Positions 1-7,021 are shown, counted from the stretch's first letter. The stretch: 7,516 nt of DNA from JBGPLH01 sp041486365 [NCBI: Thermodesulfobacteriota bacterium] (GCA_041486365.1 JBGPLH010000158.1:1-7516); one strand, 5' to 3'. The notes: generated by a model not told the origin, from the sequence alone. Numbers and translations: made by a program.

Positions 1-405
1 GCGCAATCTCGGCTCCTCCACGAATACCACGAGCAGATGGAGGATGATCGCGAGAGCCGCCGCATAGATGAAGAGCGCGGTCGAGTGAAGGGCGATCGCC
101 TCTCCCAGGACGACGAGCACGACCCCGGCGTAGAGCGGATGTCGGATGCGCCGGTAGGGACCCCGGACGATGAATCTGCCGGAAGGCCTGGAAGGCGAGG
201 GCGGCTCCTCACGCGCTTCGCCCAGGAGAAGCGCGGCGCGAAGGGTCAGCGCGGCGCCCGCGATCGCGAGGAGGACGCCGGCGACCCACTCGGCGAAGGA
301 AATCTCTCCGGATGCGCGCGCGCCGCGCGCGAGCCACCAGGGGACCACTCCGCCGAGAAGGGCGAGCGCGACGAGCGGAGCGAGAAGTACCCGGAGACGA
401 GGCAT
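1..405 (-). CDS. Isoprenylcysteine/phospholipid-type membrane methyltransferase, N-terminal part (cut by window edge)
   Basis: I translated the minus strand from an ATG at 403-405. The frame stays open for 135 codons to base 1, so the C-terminus lies outside the window. The product is a hydrophobic integral membrane protein with predicted membrane helices at about residues 5-25, 40-62, 93-108 and 111-129. Between the second and third helices is GPYRRIRHPLY (82-92), the GPYR-x-x-RHP-x-Y signature of the ICMT/PEMT superfamily, which binds S-adenosylmethionine. The EEP at 130-132 matches the conserved Glu-Glu before the usual C-terminal part, which would follow outside the window. Such enzymes methylate isoprenylcysteine, phospholipid head groups or other small lipophilic acceptors, and the substrate cannot be told from sequence here. 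The start is supported by a GGAG on the minus strand (415-418), 9 bases upstream. The gene is divergent from the MscS gene. Family assignment is firm; the exact substrate is unknown. Confidence 0.85.
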   Translation of the reverse strand, partial: MPRLRVLLAPLVALALLGGVVPWWLARGARASGEISFAEWVAGVLLAIAGAALTLRAALLLGEAREEPPSPSRPSGRFIVRGPYRRIRHPLYAGVVLVVLGEAIALHSTALFIYAAALAIILHLLVVFVEEPRLR

Positions 406-435
406 GCGGGTTTTCTCCACATCGGAGCGTGGGCG

Positions 436-464
436 ACCCTAGCAGCAGCCGCGCGAGCGGGCAA
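436..464 (-). promoter_or_regulatory. Candidate sigma70-like promoter for the methyltransferase gene
   Basis: On the minus strand TTGCCC (459-464) and TAGGGT (436-441) are separated by exactly 17 bases. They match the -35 and -10 consensus at 4/6 and 3/6 positions. Transcription would start near 429, giving a leader of about 25 bases that includes the GGAG at 415-418. The rest of the 131-bp spacer (406-536) holds only a much weaker plus-strand candidate for the channel gene, TTGTTC (486-491), 17 bases, TAACCT (509-514), which matches 3/6 and 3/6. Position and spacing are good, but the hexamers are weak in such GC-rich DNA. Confidence 0.3.
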
Positions 465-470
465 GTTGCC
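460..470. promoter_or_regulatory. 11-bp perfect palindrome overlapping the candidate -35 box
   Basis: GGCAA-G-TTGCC is a perfect inverted repeat centred on 465. Its left arm falls on the candidate -35 box of the leftward methyltransferase promoter, and it lies 67 bases before the channel start codon. That position would suit a small dimeric repressor acting on one or both divergent genes. It is short enough to occur by chance, and no regulator gene is nearby. Confidence 0.2.
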
Positions 471-536
471 GCAGGCCGGGTGCGCTTGTTCCCACAGGCA
501 GCCCGCGCTAACCTGCCGCGACGTTTGGAGGGCGGC

Positions 537-1349
537 ATGGACTGGAAGACGGAAGTGTGGCGGATCGGAGCCATCCTGCTCATCGCGGTCGGCGCGCGGC
601 TCCTGCTCGATCTCCTCCGCTGGATCAACACGAAGCTGATCCAGCGCTCCTTCGGCACGTACCTCTCCCGGAGCGCCAAGGCGCTCACCCTCAACAAGCT
701 CACCTTCAGCATCTTCAAGTACGGCGTCTACGTCGTTGCCCTCGGACTGATCCTACGGGAGTTCGGCGTGTCCCTGGCCGCCTATCTCGCGGGCGCGTCC
801 ATCCTCGGCTTCGCCGTGGCCTTCGGGTTCCAGGGCCTGATCCAGGACCTCATCTCGGGCGCCTTCGTGATCCTCGAGGACCAGTTCGCGGTGGGCCACA
901 TGGTGGAGATCGGAGGGCAGATCGGGCGGGTCGAGGAGATCGGACTGCGCGTCACGAAGATTCGCAACTACCTGGGCGAGCTGATCCTGATCCCCAACCG
1001 CGCGCTCGGGAACGTCGGGACGTTCCCGCTCGGCTGCGTGACCGCCGTGGTCGAGATCCCGCTGGACGACGGCGAAACCGAGGCAGTGCTCGCGGCGATC
1101 CGTGACGAGGCCGCGCGCGCGCGTGCCCGGTATCCCATGGCGATCGTCATCGATCCGGAGGTGGAGGCGGTGAAGGACGGCCCGGACCGCCCGATCGCCC
1201 AGGTGCGCTTCTCGATCTGGCCCCGCCAGAACTGGGTCGTCGAGCGCGCCTTCGTCCCGCGCATGGCTGACCGCGTCTCGGCGCTGCTGCCGGAGGGGCG
1301 CAAGCTGGATTCGGGAAGAGTGCTGGTGCACTACGGGGGGAGGGGGTGA
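537..1349 (+). CDS. Small-conductance mechanosensitive channel, MscS family
   Basis: This 270-residue membrane channel should open when membrane tension rises on hypo-osmotic shock and release solutes. Predicted helices lie at residues 7-30, 57-78 and 80-99, followed by an amphipathic TM3b at 100-114. The pore helix GASILGFAVAFGFQG (86-100) continues into LIQDLISGAFVILEDQF and then the beta domain with the conserved G-x-V-x-x-I pattern (130-135) and the LIPN motif (151-154). The alpha/beta cage domain fills about 170-266. E. coli MscS has 286 residues, so this is a minimal three-helix member. I chose the ATG at 537 because GGAGG (527-531) lies 5 bases upstream. The same frame stays open back to an ATG at 312, but that region overlaps the methyltransferase gene and adds 75 Arg/Ala-rich residues without family similarity. 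Gate positions carry Phe where E. coli has Leu. The stop is one base from the stop of the opposing dehydrogenase gene. Confidence 0.93.
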   Translation: MDWKTEVWRIGAILLIAVGARLLLDLLRWINTKLIQRSFGTYLSRSAKALTLNKLTFSIFKYGVYVVALGLILREFGVSLAAYLAGASILGFAVAFGFQGLIQDLISGAFVILEDQFAVGHMVEIGGQIGRVEEIGLRVTKIRNYLGELILIPNRALGNVGTFPLGCVTAVVEIPLDDGETEAVLAAIRDEAARARARYPMAIVIDPEVEAVKDGPDRPIAQVRFSIWPRQNWVVERAFVPRMADRVSALLPEGRKLDSGRVLVHYGGRG

Positions 1350-1350
1350 C

Positions 1351-4300
1351 TCAGGGCAGGCTCTTCACCATCTGCCCCATCACGCTGAAGGGCGTGAAAC
1401 GCGTGGTGGGGGCGGCCTCCACCTCGGTGCGGCTCTGGGCGAGACGCTCGAGGCAGCGGGCGTTGGCGCGGCGATACTCGTCCCAGGCCGCGTCCCATCC
1501 GTCACTTGGCTTGGACCCGCTGATGATCCCGACGGCGATCGCGCGCTGCTTGCGGATCAGCTCGGCGCGCAGGTTTCCGTAGGCGATCTTGTCCCACTCG
1601 GTGGGCTTGGGCGCCTCCGACATGCGCAAGAGCATCCAGTCGAGCTGCGTGGCCTCGCCGATCGCGTAGTACAGCCGCGCCACGTCCGCGACGGACCAGC
1701 CGGCCGCGTCTCCCGCTTCCCGCGCGATCTGCCCGATCGCCACCCACCGCAGCTTCTGCCGGAAGGCCACCACCCGCCGCGCGAGATCCTCCGGCAGTCC
1801 CTGCTCGCGCAGCTCGCGCGTGCGGCTCTCGGCCACGGCGCGGCGCACCGGTCCGAGGATGTCCTCCGGGACGTTCACCATGCGCTCGAGCGTGGCGCGG
1901 ATGTCCCCGGCGATATCGCTCCAGCTCTCTGGCGATCCGAGCACCGTCAGCACCCACCGGGTGGACTCCTCCAGCGTGTCCTGCACCTGCATGTAGCCCG
2001 TGTAGCGGGCCTGGATGGGAGCCTTGAATCCCGTGGCCTCGAGATCCCGCTTCAGCTCCCGCCCGTCGAGCACCGATTCGGCCAGCACGTAGGCGGCCGC
2101 GATCTCGGCCGGCTCGCGGCCGGTCTCCTTCATCATCTCCCGGAAGAAGCACACTCCCGCCCAATCGACGATGTGGTTGGCGATCATCGTGGCGGTGATC
2201 TCGCGGCGCAGGCGGTGTCCGCGGAGCAGCCCGGGATCGAGCCGCCGGACGGCCTCGGGGAAGTAGTGGTCGAAGAAGGGGAGGAACGCCGGCGCATCGA
2301 GGAGATCGCTCGCGGCGAGCTTGTAGTAGAAGTCGAGCTTCGCGTAGCCGAGCAGCACTGCCAGCTCGGGGCGCGTGAGCCCCAGCCCCTTGTCCCGCCG
2401 CGCGCCGAGCACGTCCGTGCCGGGAAGCGCCTCCTCCGCGCGGTCCAGCTCCCCCTCGCGCTCCAGGCCCTCGAGGAGCCACATGAACTCCTCGATCCCG
2501 CGCCGGCTGCGAAGCGCGTCGAGCGAAAGGCACCGGCTCTGGCTCCAGTTGTGGGCCGTCACCGCTCCGCAGACCACCGCCTTGATCTCCTCGAGCAGTC
2601 GATTGCGCTCCTCGAAGTCGATCTTCCCGGCGCGCAGGAAGGGTTGGAAACCGATCTTCAGGTTCACCTCGTGGTCCGAAAGATCAACGCCCGCCGAATT
2701 GTCGAGGGCGTCGGAGTTGATCCGCACGCCTCGGAGCGCCAGCTCGATCCGTCCCTGCTGCGTGACGCCGAGGTTCCCCCCCTCGCCGATCACCTTTGCG
2801 CGGACCTCCGCCGCGTCCACGCGCACCCGATCGTTTGCCTTGTCGCCCACATCGCGATGGGACTCGCCGCCCGCCTTGATGTAGGTCCCGATCCCGCCGT
2901 TGTAGAGGAGATCGACTTCCGCCCGGAGGAGGGCCGCGATCACCTGCTCGCCGCCGAGCGCCTCCGCCGTGACGCCCAGCAGGCTCCGGACCTCGGAGGA
3001 CAGCGGGATGCTCTTGGCGCTCCTCCGAAAGACGCCGCCGCCCGGCGACAGAATCGAGCGGTCGTAGTCGTCCCAGGAGGAACCCGGCAGGCCGAAGAGG
3101 CGCTGCCGCTCGATGAAGCTCTTTTCCGGATCCGGATCGGGGTCGAGGAAGACGTGCCGGTGATCGAATGCGCCGACGAGCTTCATCCTCCGCGAGAGCA
3201 GCATCCCGTTGCCGAACACGTCGCCGCTCATGTCGCCGATCCCCGCGACGCGGATGGGCGCCTCGTCGAGGTTCACGCCCATCTCGAGGAAGTGACGGCG
3301 GACGCAAGTCCATGCGCCGCGGGCGGTGATGCCTTCCTTCTTGTGGTCGTAGCCATGGGAGCCGCCCGACGCGAAGGCGTCACCCAGCCAGAAACCCGCG
3401 TCCTGCGCGATGCGGTTGGCGGTGTCCGAGAGGTGGGCGGTCCCCTTGTCCGCCGCGACGACGAGGTAGGGATCGTCGCCGTCCCAGGCCACGACGCGGT
3501 CGGGCCGCGCAATGCGTCCGTCCACCAGGTTGTCGGTCACGTCGAGGAGGCCCCGGATGAAGATCTCGTAGCGCGCGTCGGCCAGCTTGCGTTCGTCCGC
3601 GCGCGCGAGGCCCCGGGCCTTCAGGATGAAGCCCCCCTTGGCTCCCACGGGTACGATCAGCGCGTTCTTCACGTGCTGGGTCTTCATGAGGCCGAGGATC
3701 TCGCTCCGGTAGTCATCCAGCCGGTCGCTCCAGCGGATCCCGCCCCGGGCCACCTTCCCCTTGCGCAGGTGCACGCCCTCCATCTGCGGTCCCCGGACGA
3801 CGAGCTCGTAGGCCGGTCGGGGGAGGGGGAGGTTCTCGACCTTCGCGCCGTCCAGCTTGATGGTGAGGAAGTACGGATCGCTCCGCTCCCGGTAGAAGTT
3901 CGTTCGAAGGGTCGACTCGATCAGGTTCCAGAAGGTCCGCAGCGCGCGGTCCTCGTTGAAGCTCTCCACGCGGCGCAGTGTTTCCTCGAGGAGGCGGTTG
4001 CGCAGGGCGACCGTCTCCGTTCGATCGGAATCGGCGATGGCGGGATTGAAGCGCGCGTCGAAGAGGGCGAAGAGGTCGGAGCACGCGGAGGGGTTGCCGA
4101 TCAGCACCTCCCGGTGGAAGTCGCGGGAGAAGATCGAGCCGATCTGCTGCGTGTAGCCGACGTAGGCGCGGAACACGTCTACCTGCCGCCAGCCCAGGCC
4201 CGCGGTGAGCACGAGGCGGTTCAGCGGATCGTCGTCCACGTCGCGGCGGAAGACGGCCCGCAGCGCTTCCTCGAGGAGGCGCGCGCGCGGCGAGAGCTCC

Positions 4301-6174
4301 TCCTCGCCGGCCCAGCGATCCTCGATCTGGAAGGAGTCGATGAACAGGGGCGGGGCGCCCCCGGGCCGGACCTCCGTCGGGACCTGATTCACGACCCGGA
4401 GCCCCAGGTGGTCGAGCACCGGCATGCTGTCGGCCAGATGGATCCGCGTCGTGCCGTAGAGCCGCAGCAGCAGGAGGGCCGTGCCGTCGGCCTGCCGCGT
4501 GCGGTCCAGCGAGGCCTGAAGCCATCCCGTCTCGCGCACCCGCTCCAGGCGCCCGATGTCCGCCGCGGCATCCTGCGCCGAACGCGCGACCCGGTAGGGC
4601 TCCGGGAACGCTTCGCCGTAACGACCCGTGAGATCGGCGCCGGCCGCCTCGCCGAACCGCGCCTTGAGCGCGTCGCAGAGCAGATCCTCCCAGGACTGCG
4701 TGAGCGCGCGGATCTCGGCGAGCAGCGCCTCGGGGTCGACCTCCGGGATCGCCTGCTCGGGCGTGGTGAAATAGAAGTGCAGGACCGCCGCCTCCACCTC
4801 CGTGTAGGCGACGCGGTGGTCGGAATAGTTCGCGTGGAACAGCTCCGTGAGCCGGCGCTCCACCTCCGCGCGCAGCTCCTCGCTGTACTTCCCCGGGGGC
4901 AGCACCAGCACCACGAGAACCGATCGCCCCCAGGGCGAGCGGTTCACGTTGAGCCCGATCTCGTTGCGCGCCTGGGCGGCTGAGATCAGGTGGATATCCT
5001 GCCGGATCTCCTCGGGCGTCGAGAGGAAGAGGTACTCGAGCGGGATCGAATCGAAGGCCGCCACGGTTTCCTTGTAAAGGTGGCTGCCCGACGTGGCCCC
5101 CTCCGAGGCCAGGATTCCCTTGAGCTTCTGCCGCAGCACCGGGACCTCGCTGCCGGGCTCCTCCAGCGCCGCGTGCGTGAAGAGTCCAAAAAAGCTGCAA
5201 AACCCTTCGAGCTTCCCGTCCCGCGAGAGCCGCTTCACGGTGACGTAATCGATCTTTCCCGGCCGGTGGATCGGCGAGTCGGCGTTCGCCTTTTCGACGA
5301 GCACGAGCGACTCGTCGAGGAGCTTCACGCGCACGGAATCGCGGATCTCGCCGCCGCGCTTCGGCGGGAAGTACCGCGAGCGGCGCTCGTCGCGACCGAT
5401 GCCCAGGCCGGAGCCCGGGCGCAGCGAGATCGCCATCTCACCGTCCGGGTCGGCCACGTCATAGCTGCGGTATCCAAGGAAGACGAACCGGTCGGCGATC
5501 AGCCAGTGGGCGAAGTCGCTCGCCTCCTTCGCCTGCTCCTGCCGATCCCGGAAGCGCGAAGCGTCGTAGTCGAGCTCAACGATGACGTTGCGGGCCTCCT
5601 TCACCATGTCGCTGAAGTCCTCGTACACCGTGCGTGCGAGGGCGAGCACCCGCTCCAGGGCTAGGACGACCTCGGCGTGCCGCGCCGGGTCCACGGGGTC
5701 GACGTCGAAATGGATGAACGACTCGGTAGACCCGCCGCCGGGGGGCTCGCCGAGGTCCTCGATGAGGCCGGCGGCATCGCGCTTCACGGCCAGAATCGGG
5801 TGGTGGCAGAAGCGCTCGCGGATCCCCGCGCGGCGCAGCGTGAGGCGCAGAGTGTCGACCAGGAAGGGTTGATCGGCCGTGCAGGTCTCGATCACCGTGC
5901 GATCATCCGTGGCCCCCGGATCGCGGGTGGCGGGGTCGAAGACCCGGACGAGTAGCTGGCGGGCCTCTCGCACCGCGATGAACCGGAGGGAGTCCTCCAG
6001 CTCGAGGAGGATCGCCTGACGCGGACGCTGCGCCAGGGAGGCATCCTCCGCCCGGCGAGTGACGATCCGGACAAAGCGCTCGAAGATCGCCCGCGCACCC
6101 GGATGGCCGGGGTGCCAGGCGGGCTCGAAGGCCTGGAGATCCCTTTCAAGGAGCGCCCGGACGGTCTGATCCAC
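1351..6174 (-). CDS. gdhB: NAD-specific glutamate dehydrogenase, large (180-kDa) class
   Basis: This cytosolic enzyme converts L-glutamate, NAD+ and water to 2-oxoglutarate, ammonium and NADH, usually in the catabolic direction. Its 1607 residues match the usual size of the L-GDH180 class (about 1600). The N-terminal half carries the ACT-like regulatory region (for example the ETCTADQPFLVDTLR segment, 96-110) typical of the class. The catalytic core has ARGGIRWSDR (809-818), VKNA (835-838), VPVGAKGGF (841-849) with likely catalytic Lys846, HKKEGITARGAW (944-955), a dinucleotide-binding GIGDMSGDVFGNG (978-990), YNGGIGTYIK (1091-1100), GEGGNLG (1130-1136) and NSAGVDLSDHEVN (1159-1171). A helical C-terminal domain follows. 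The frame is intact. The start is GTG (6172-6174), with GGGAG 9 bases upstream and an in-frame TAG farther upstream that excludes longer forms. The gene appears monocistronic, divergent from the exonuclease. Characterised homologues are allosterically controlled by amino acids, but the effectors here are unknown. The symbol follows the Pseudomonas large enzyme. Confidence 0.97.
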   Translation of the reverse strand: MDQTVRALLERDLQAFEPAWHPGHPGARAIFERFVRIVTRRAEDASLAQRPRQAILLELEDSLRFIAVREARQLLVRVFDPATRDPGATDDRTVIETCTADQPFLVDTLRLTLRRAGIRERFCHHPILAVKRDAAGLIEDLGEPPGGGSTESFIHFDVDPVDPARHAEVVLALERVLALARTVYEDFSDMVKEARNVIVELDYDASRFRDRQEQAKEASDFAHWLIADRFVFLGYRSYDVADPDGEMAISLRPGSGLGIGRDERRSRYFPPKRGGEIRDSVRVKLLDESLVLVEKANADSPIHRPGKIDYVTVKRLSRDGKLEGFCSFFGLFTHAALEEPGSEVPVLRQKLKGILASEGATSGSHLYKETVAAFDSIPLEYLFLSTPEEIRQDIHLISAAQARNEIGLNVNRSPWGRSVLVVLVLPPGKYSEELRAEVERRLTELFHANYSDHRVAYTEVEAAVLHFYFTTPEQAIPEVDPEALLAEIRALTQSWEDLLCDALKARFGEAAGADLTGRYGEAFPEPYRVARSAQDAAADIGRLERVRETGWLQASLDRTRQADGTALLLLRLYGTTRIHLADSMPVLDHLGLRVVNQVPTEVRPGGAPPLFIDSFQIEDRWAGEEELSPRARLLEEALRAVFRRDVDDDPLNRLVLTAGLGWRQVDVFRAYVGYTQQIGSIFSRDFHREVLIGNPSACSDLFALFDARFNPAIADSDRTETVALRNRLLEETLRRVESFNEDRALRTFWNLIESTLRTNFYRERSDPYFLTIKLDGAKVENLPLPRPAYELVVRGPQMEGVHLRKGKVARGGIRWSDRLDDYRSEILGLMKTQHVKNALIVPVGAKGGFILKARGLARADERKLADARYEIFIRGLLDVTDNLVDGRIARPDRVVAWDGDDPYLVVAADKGTAHLSDTANRIAQDAGFWLGDAFASGGSHGYDHKKEGITARGAWTCVRRHFLEMGVNLDEAPIRVAGIGDMSGDVFGNGMLLSRRMKLVGAFDHRHVFLDPDPDPEKSFIERQRLFGLPGSSWDDYDRSILSPGGGVFRRSAKSIPLSSEVRSLLGVTAEALGGEQVIAALLRAEVDLLYNGGIGTYIKAGGESHRDVGDKANDRVRVDAAEVRAKVIGEGGNLGVTQQGRIELALRGVRINSDALDNSAGVDLSDHEVNLKIGFQPFLRAGKIDFEERNRLLEEIKAVVCGAVTAHNWSQSRCLSLDALRSRRGIEEFMWLLEGLEREGELDRAEEALPGTDVLGARRDKGLGLTRPELAVLLGYAKLDFYYKLAASDLLDAPAFLPFFDHYFPEAVRRLDPGLLRGHRLRREITATMIANHIVDWAGVCFFREMMKETGREPAEIAAAYVLAESVLDGRELKRDLEATGFKAPIQARYTGYMQVQDTLEESTRWVLTVLGSPESWSDIAGDIRATLERMVNVPEDILGPVRRAVAESRTRELREQGLPEDLARRVVAFRQKLRWVAIGQIAREAGDAAGWSVADVARLYYAIGEATQLDWMLLRMSEAPKPTEWDKIAYGNLRAELIRKQRAIAVGIISGSKPSDGWDAAWDEYRRANARCLERLAQSRTEVEAAPTTRFTPFSVMGQMVKSLP

Positions 6175-6183
6175 GAATGGTTT

Positions 6184-6188
6184 CTCCC
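6184..6188 (-). promoter_or_regulatory. Ribosome binding site of the glutamate dehydrogenase gene
   Basis: On the minus strand GGGAG sits 9 bases upstream of the GTG at 6172-6174. It decides the start: there is no ATG, GTG or TTG in frame between this GTG and the upstream in-frame TAG, so translation from this unusual start codon is the only reasonable reading. Confidence 0.7.
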
Positions 6189-6209
6189 GAAGCGGCGGGG
6201 AAGCCCGAG

Positions 6210-6237
6210 ACTATGCGCCCGGCGGGGGACCTGTCAA
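6210..6237 (-). promoter_or_regulatory. Sigma70-like promoter of the glutamate dehydrogenase gene
   Basis: On the minus strand a perfect TTGACA (6232-6237) is followed after 16 bases by CATAGT (6210-6215), which matches TATAAT at 4 of 6 positions. Transcription would begin near 6203 and give a leader of about 29 bases containing the GGGAG ribosome binding site. A perfect -35 hexamer at the right distance from a start codon is unlikely by chance in such GC-rich DNA, so this is one of the better promoter calls in the window. Confidence 0.55.
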
Positions 6238-6273
6238 TCGGCCGGGGAGGTTTCAGGCGCGGCGCGCGATGAT

Positions 6274-6290
6274 CGATTCTTTCGCAATCG
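6274..6290. promoter_or_regulatory. Inverted repeat CGATT-N7-AATCG between divergent promoters (candidate operator)
   Basis: A perfect 5-bp inverted repeat with a 7-base centre, 17 bp in all, lies between the two divergent -35 boxes (6237 leftward, 6313 rightward). It is AT-richer than its surroundings. Its spacing of one and a half helical turns suits a dimeric regulator, and its position about 36 bp behind the leftward -35 box and 22 bp before the rightward one suits an activator or repressor site. The arms are short, so this is only a candidate. Confidence 0.3.
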
Positions 6291-6312
6291 TGGCCGGTCG
6301 TGACGCTTTTCC

Positions 6313-6341
6313 TTGAAGGACCCGGGCCTCGCGACTAGAAT
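6313..6341 (+). promoter_or_regulatory. Sigma70-like promoter of the exonuclease gene
   Basis: TTGAAG (6313-6318, 4/6 match) and TAGAAT (6336-6341, 5/6 match) are separated by exactly 17 bases. Transcription would start near 6348, leaving a leader of about 55 bases before the GTG at 6404, or about 29 before the alternative GTG at 6377. The -10 box is an AT-rich island in GC-rich DNA, which supports the call. Confidence 0.5.
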
Positions 6342-6391
6342 GGCTCGGCCTCATCCATCCAGTCCGAATCATTCACGTGCCATACGCCTTG

Positions 6392-6398
6392 AAGGGGG
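6392..6398 (+). promoter_or_regulatory. Ribosome binding site favouring the GTG start at 6404
   Basis: AAGGGGG matches AAGGAGG at 6 of 7 positions and ends 5 bases before the GTG at 6404. The alternative upstream GTG at 6377 has no purine-rich Shine-Dalgarno sequence in front of it (the preceding bases are CGAATCATTCAC). This is why the shorter protein is preferred. Confidence 0.45.
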
Positions 6399-6403
6399 GG
6401 AAG

Positions 6404-7012
6404 GTGCCGGATGCGTTCACGCTGAACCAGCCCAAGCGAACCATCGTGCTCGATCTGGAGACGAAGCGGGCCTTCGACGGAAGCGATCGCAGCCGTCTGG
6501 AAAGCCTCGGCGTGTCCGTGGTCGGACTGTACCGCTATGACACGGACAAGTTCGAGACCTACGACGAGTCGGAGTTCTCCCGGCTCTCGACGCTCCTCGC
6601 CCAGACGGAGCTCATCGTGGGCTTCAACATCAACCGCTTCGACCTGCCGGTCCTCCAGCCCCACGTGAAGGTGCCGCTGCGCAAGGTGCGTGCCATCGAT
6701 CTCCTGGAGGAGATGCGCCGCGTGCTCGGGCATCGCGTCTCTCTCAACGCCGTTTCACGCGCGACGCTCGGGCGCGAGAAGAGCGGCGACGGGCTCCAGG
6801 CGATCCGGCTGTACCAGCAGGGGCAGATCGACAAGCTCAAGCGCTACTGCCTGGACGACGTGCGACTCACGCGGGAGATCTACGAGCACGGCTGCCGCCA
6901 CGGGCAGGTGATTATCCCGTCCCGGTTCGGGGACGAGCGGATCCCCGTGACGGTCACCTGGGGGCAGACTCCGGAGGAGACGCCGAGGATGCAGCAGCAG
7001 AGTCTTTTCTAG
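6404..7012 (+). CDS. Stand-alone DEDDy 3'-5' exonuclease, RNase H-like fold (YprB/RNase_H_2 type)
   Basis: This 202-residue soluble protein carries the three exonuclease motifs of the DEDDy group in order. Exo I is VLDLETK (15-21) with Asp17 and Glu19. Exo II is GFNINRFD (73-80) with Asp80. Exo III is Tyr148-x3-Asp152 in RYCLDDV. Between them, AIDLLEEM and HRVSLNAVSRATLGREKSGDG (110-130) match the helical region conserved in YprB-like nucleases and in DNA polymerase B proofreading domains. These four acidic residues should bind two metal ions and remove nucleotides from 3' ends, and the natural substrate (DNA or RNA) is unknown. No helicase or polymerase domain is attached. The chain ends in QQSLF, which resembles a sliding-clamp-binding motif. 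The GTG at 6404 is preferred from AAGGGGG 5 bases upstream; a GTG at 6377 would add nine residues. The stop is TAG. The gene is divergent from glutamate dehydrogenase and ends in its own terminator. Confidence 0.85.
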   Translation: MPDAFTLNQPKRTIVLDLETKRAFDGSDRSRLESLGVSVVGLYRYDTDKFETYDESEFSRLSTLLAQTELIVGFNINRFDLPVLQPHVKVPLRKVRAIDLLEEMRRVLGHRVSLNAVSRATLGREKSGDGLQAIRLYQQGQIDKLKRYCLDDVRLTREIYEHGCRHGQVIIPSRFGDERIPVTVTWGQTPEETPRMQQQSLF

Positions 7013-7021
7013 GGAGAACTA

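Noticed and set aside
312-536. An upstream extension of the channel gene to an ATG at 312
   Set aside because: The extra 75 residues are Arg/Ala-rich, overlap the divergent methyltransferase gene and lack family similarity. The ATG at 537 has a good GGAGG ribosome binding site and gives a normal MscS length.
37-718. Open frames of 200 and 169 codons on the plus and minus strands around the left end
   Set aside because: Both overlap the methyltransferase and channel genes in other frames and have low-complexity Arg/Ser/Gly-rich products. Neither shows a family motif.
1319-1332. AGTGC-TGGT-GCACT hairpin near the end of the channel gene, considered as a terminator for the leftward dehydrogenase transcript
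   Set aside because: The stem is only 5 bp and the minus strand after it has no T run (CTTCCCGAATCC).
1335-1346. G-run GGGGGGAGGGGG at the end of the channel gene, considered as a G-quadruplex
   Set aside because: Two G tracts are not enough for an intramolecular quadruplex. The run is explained by Gly-Gly-Arg-Gly codons.
1354-1377. Inverted repeat GGGCAG-N12-CTGCCC after the channel stop, considered as a terminator
   Set aside because: The stem is only 6 bp with a 12-base loop and no T tract on either side, and it lies within dehydrogenase codons. It is probably chance.
2173-4983. A 936-codon open frame on the plus strand opposite the glutamate dehydrogenase gene
   Set aside because: It is a shadow of the GC-rich dehydrogenase gene. 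The product has skewed composition (Arg, Glu, Val, Ala, Leu, with many short acidic/basic runs), no recognisable motif, and lies fully antisense to a frame full of conserved catalytic motifs.
3713-5200. A 495-codon minus-strand frame inside the dehydrogenase gene
   Set aside because: It runs on the same strand in a shifted frame, with an extreme Gly/Ala/Arg/Pro composition. The dehydrogenase frame is intact across the region, so there is no frameshift to explain.
6366-6374. GAAT-C-ATTC palindrome just before the GTG at 6377
   Set aside because: It is only 9 bp, with no second copy and no extension of the symmetry; expected by chance.
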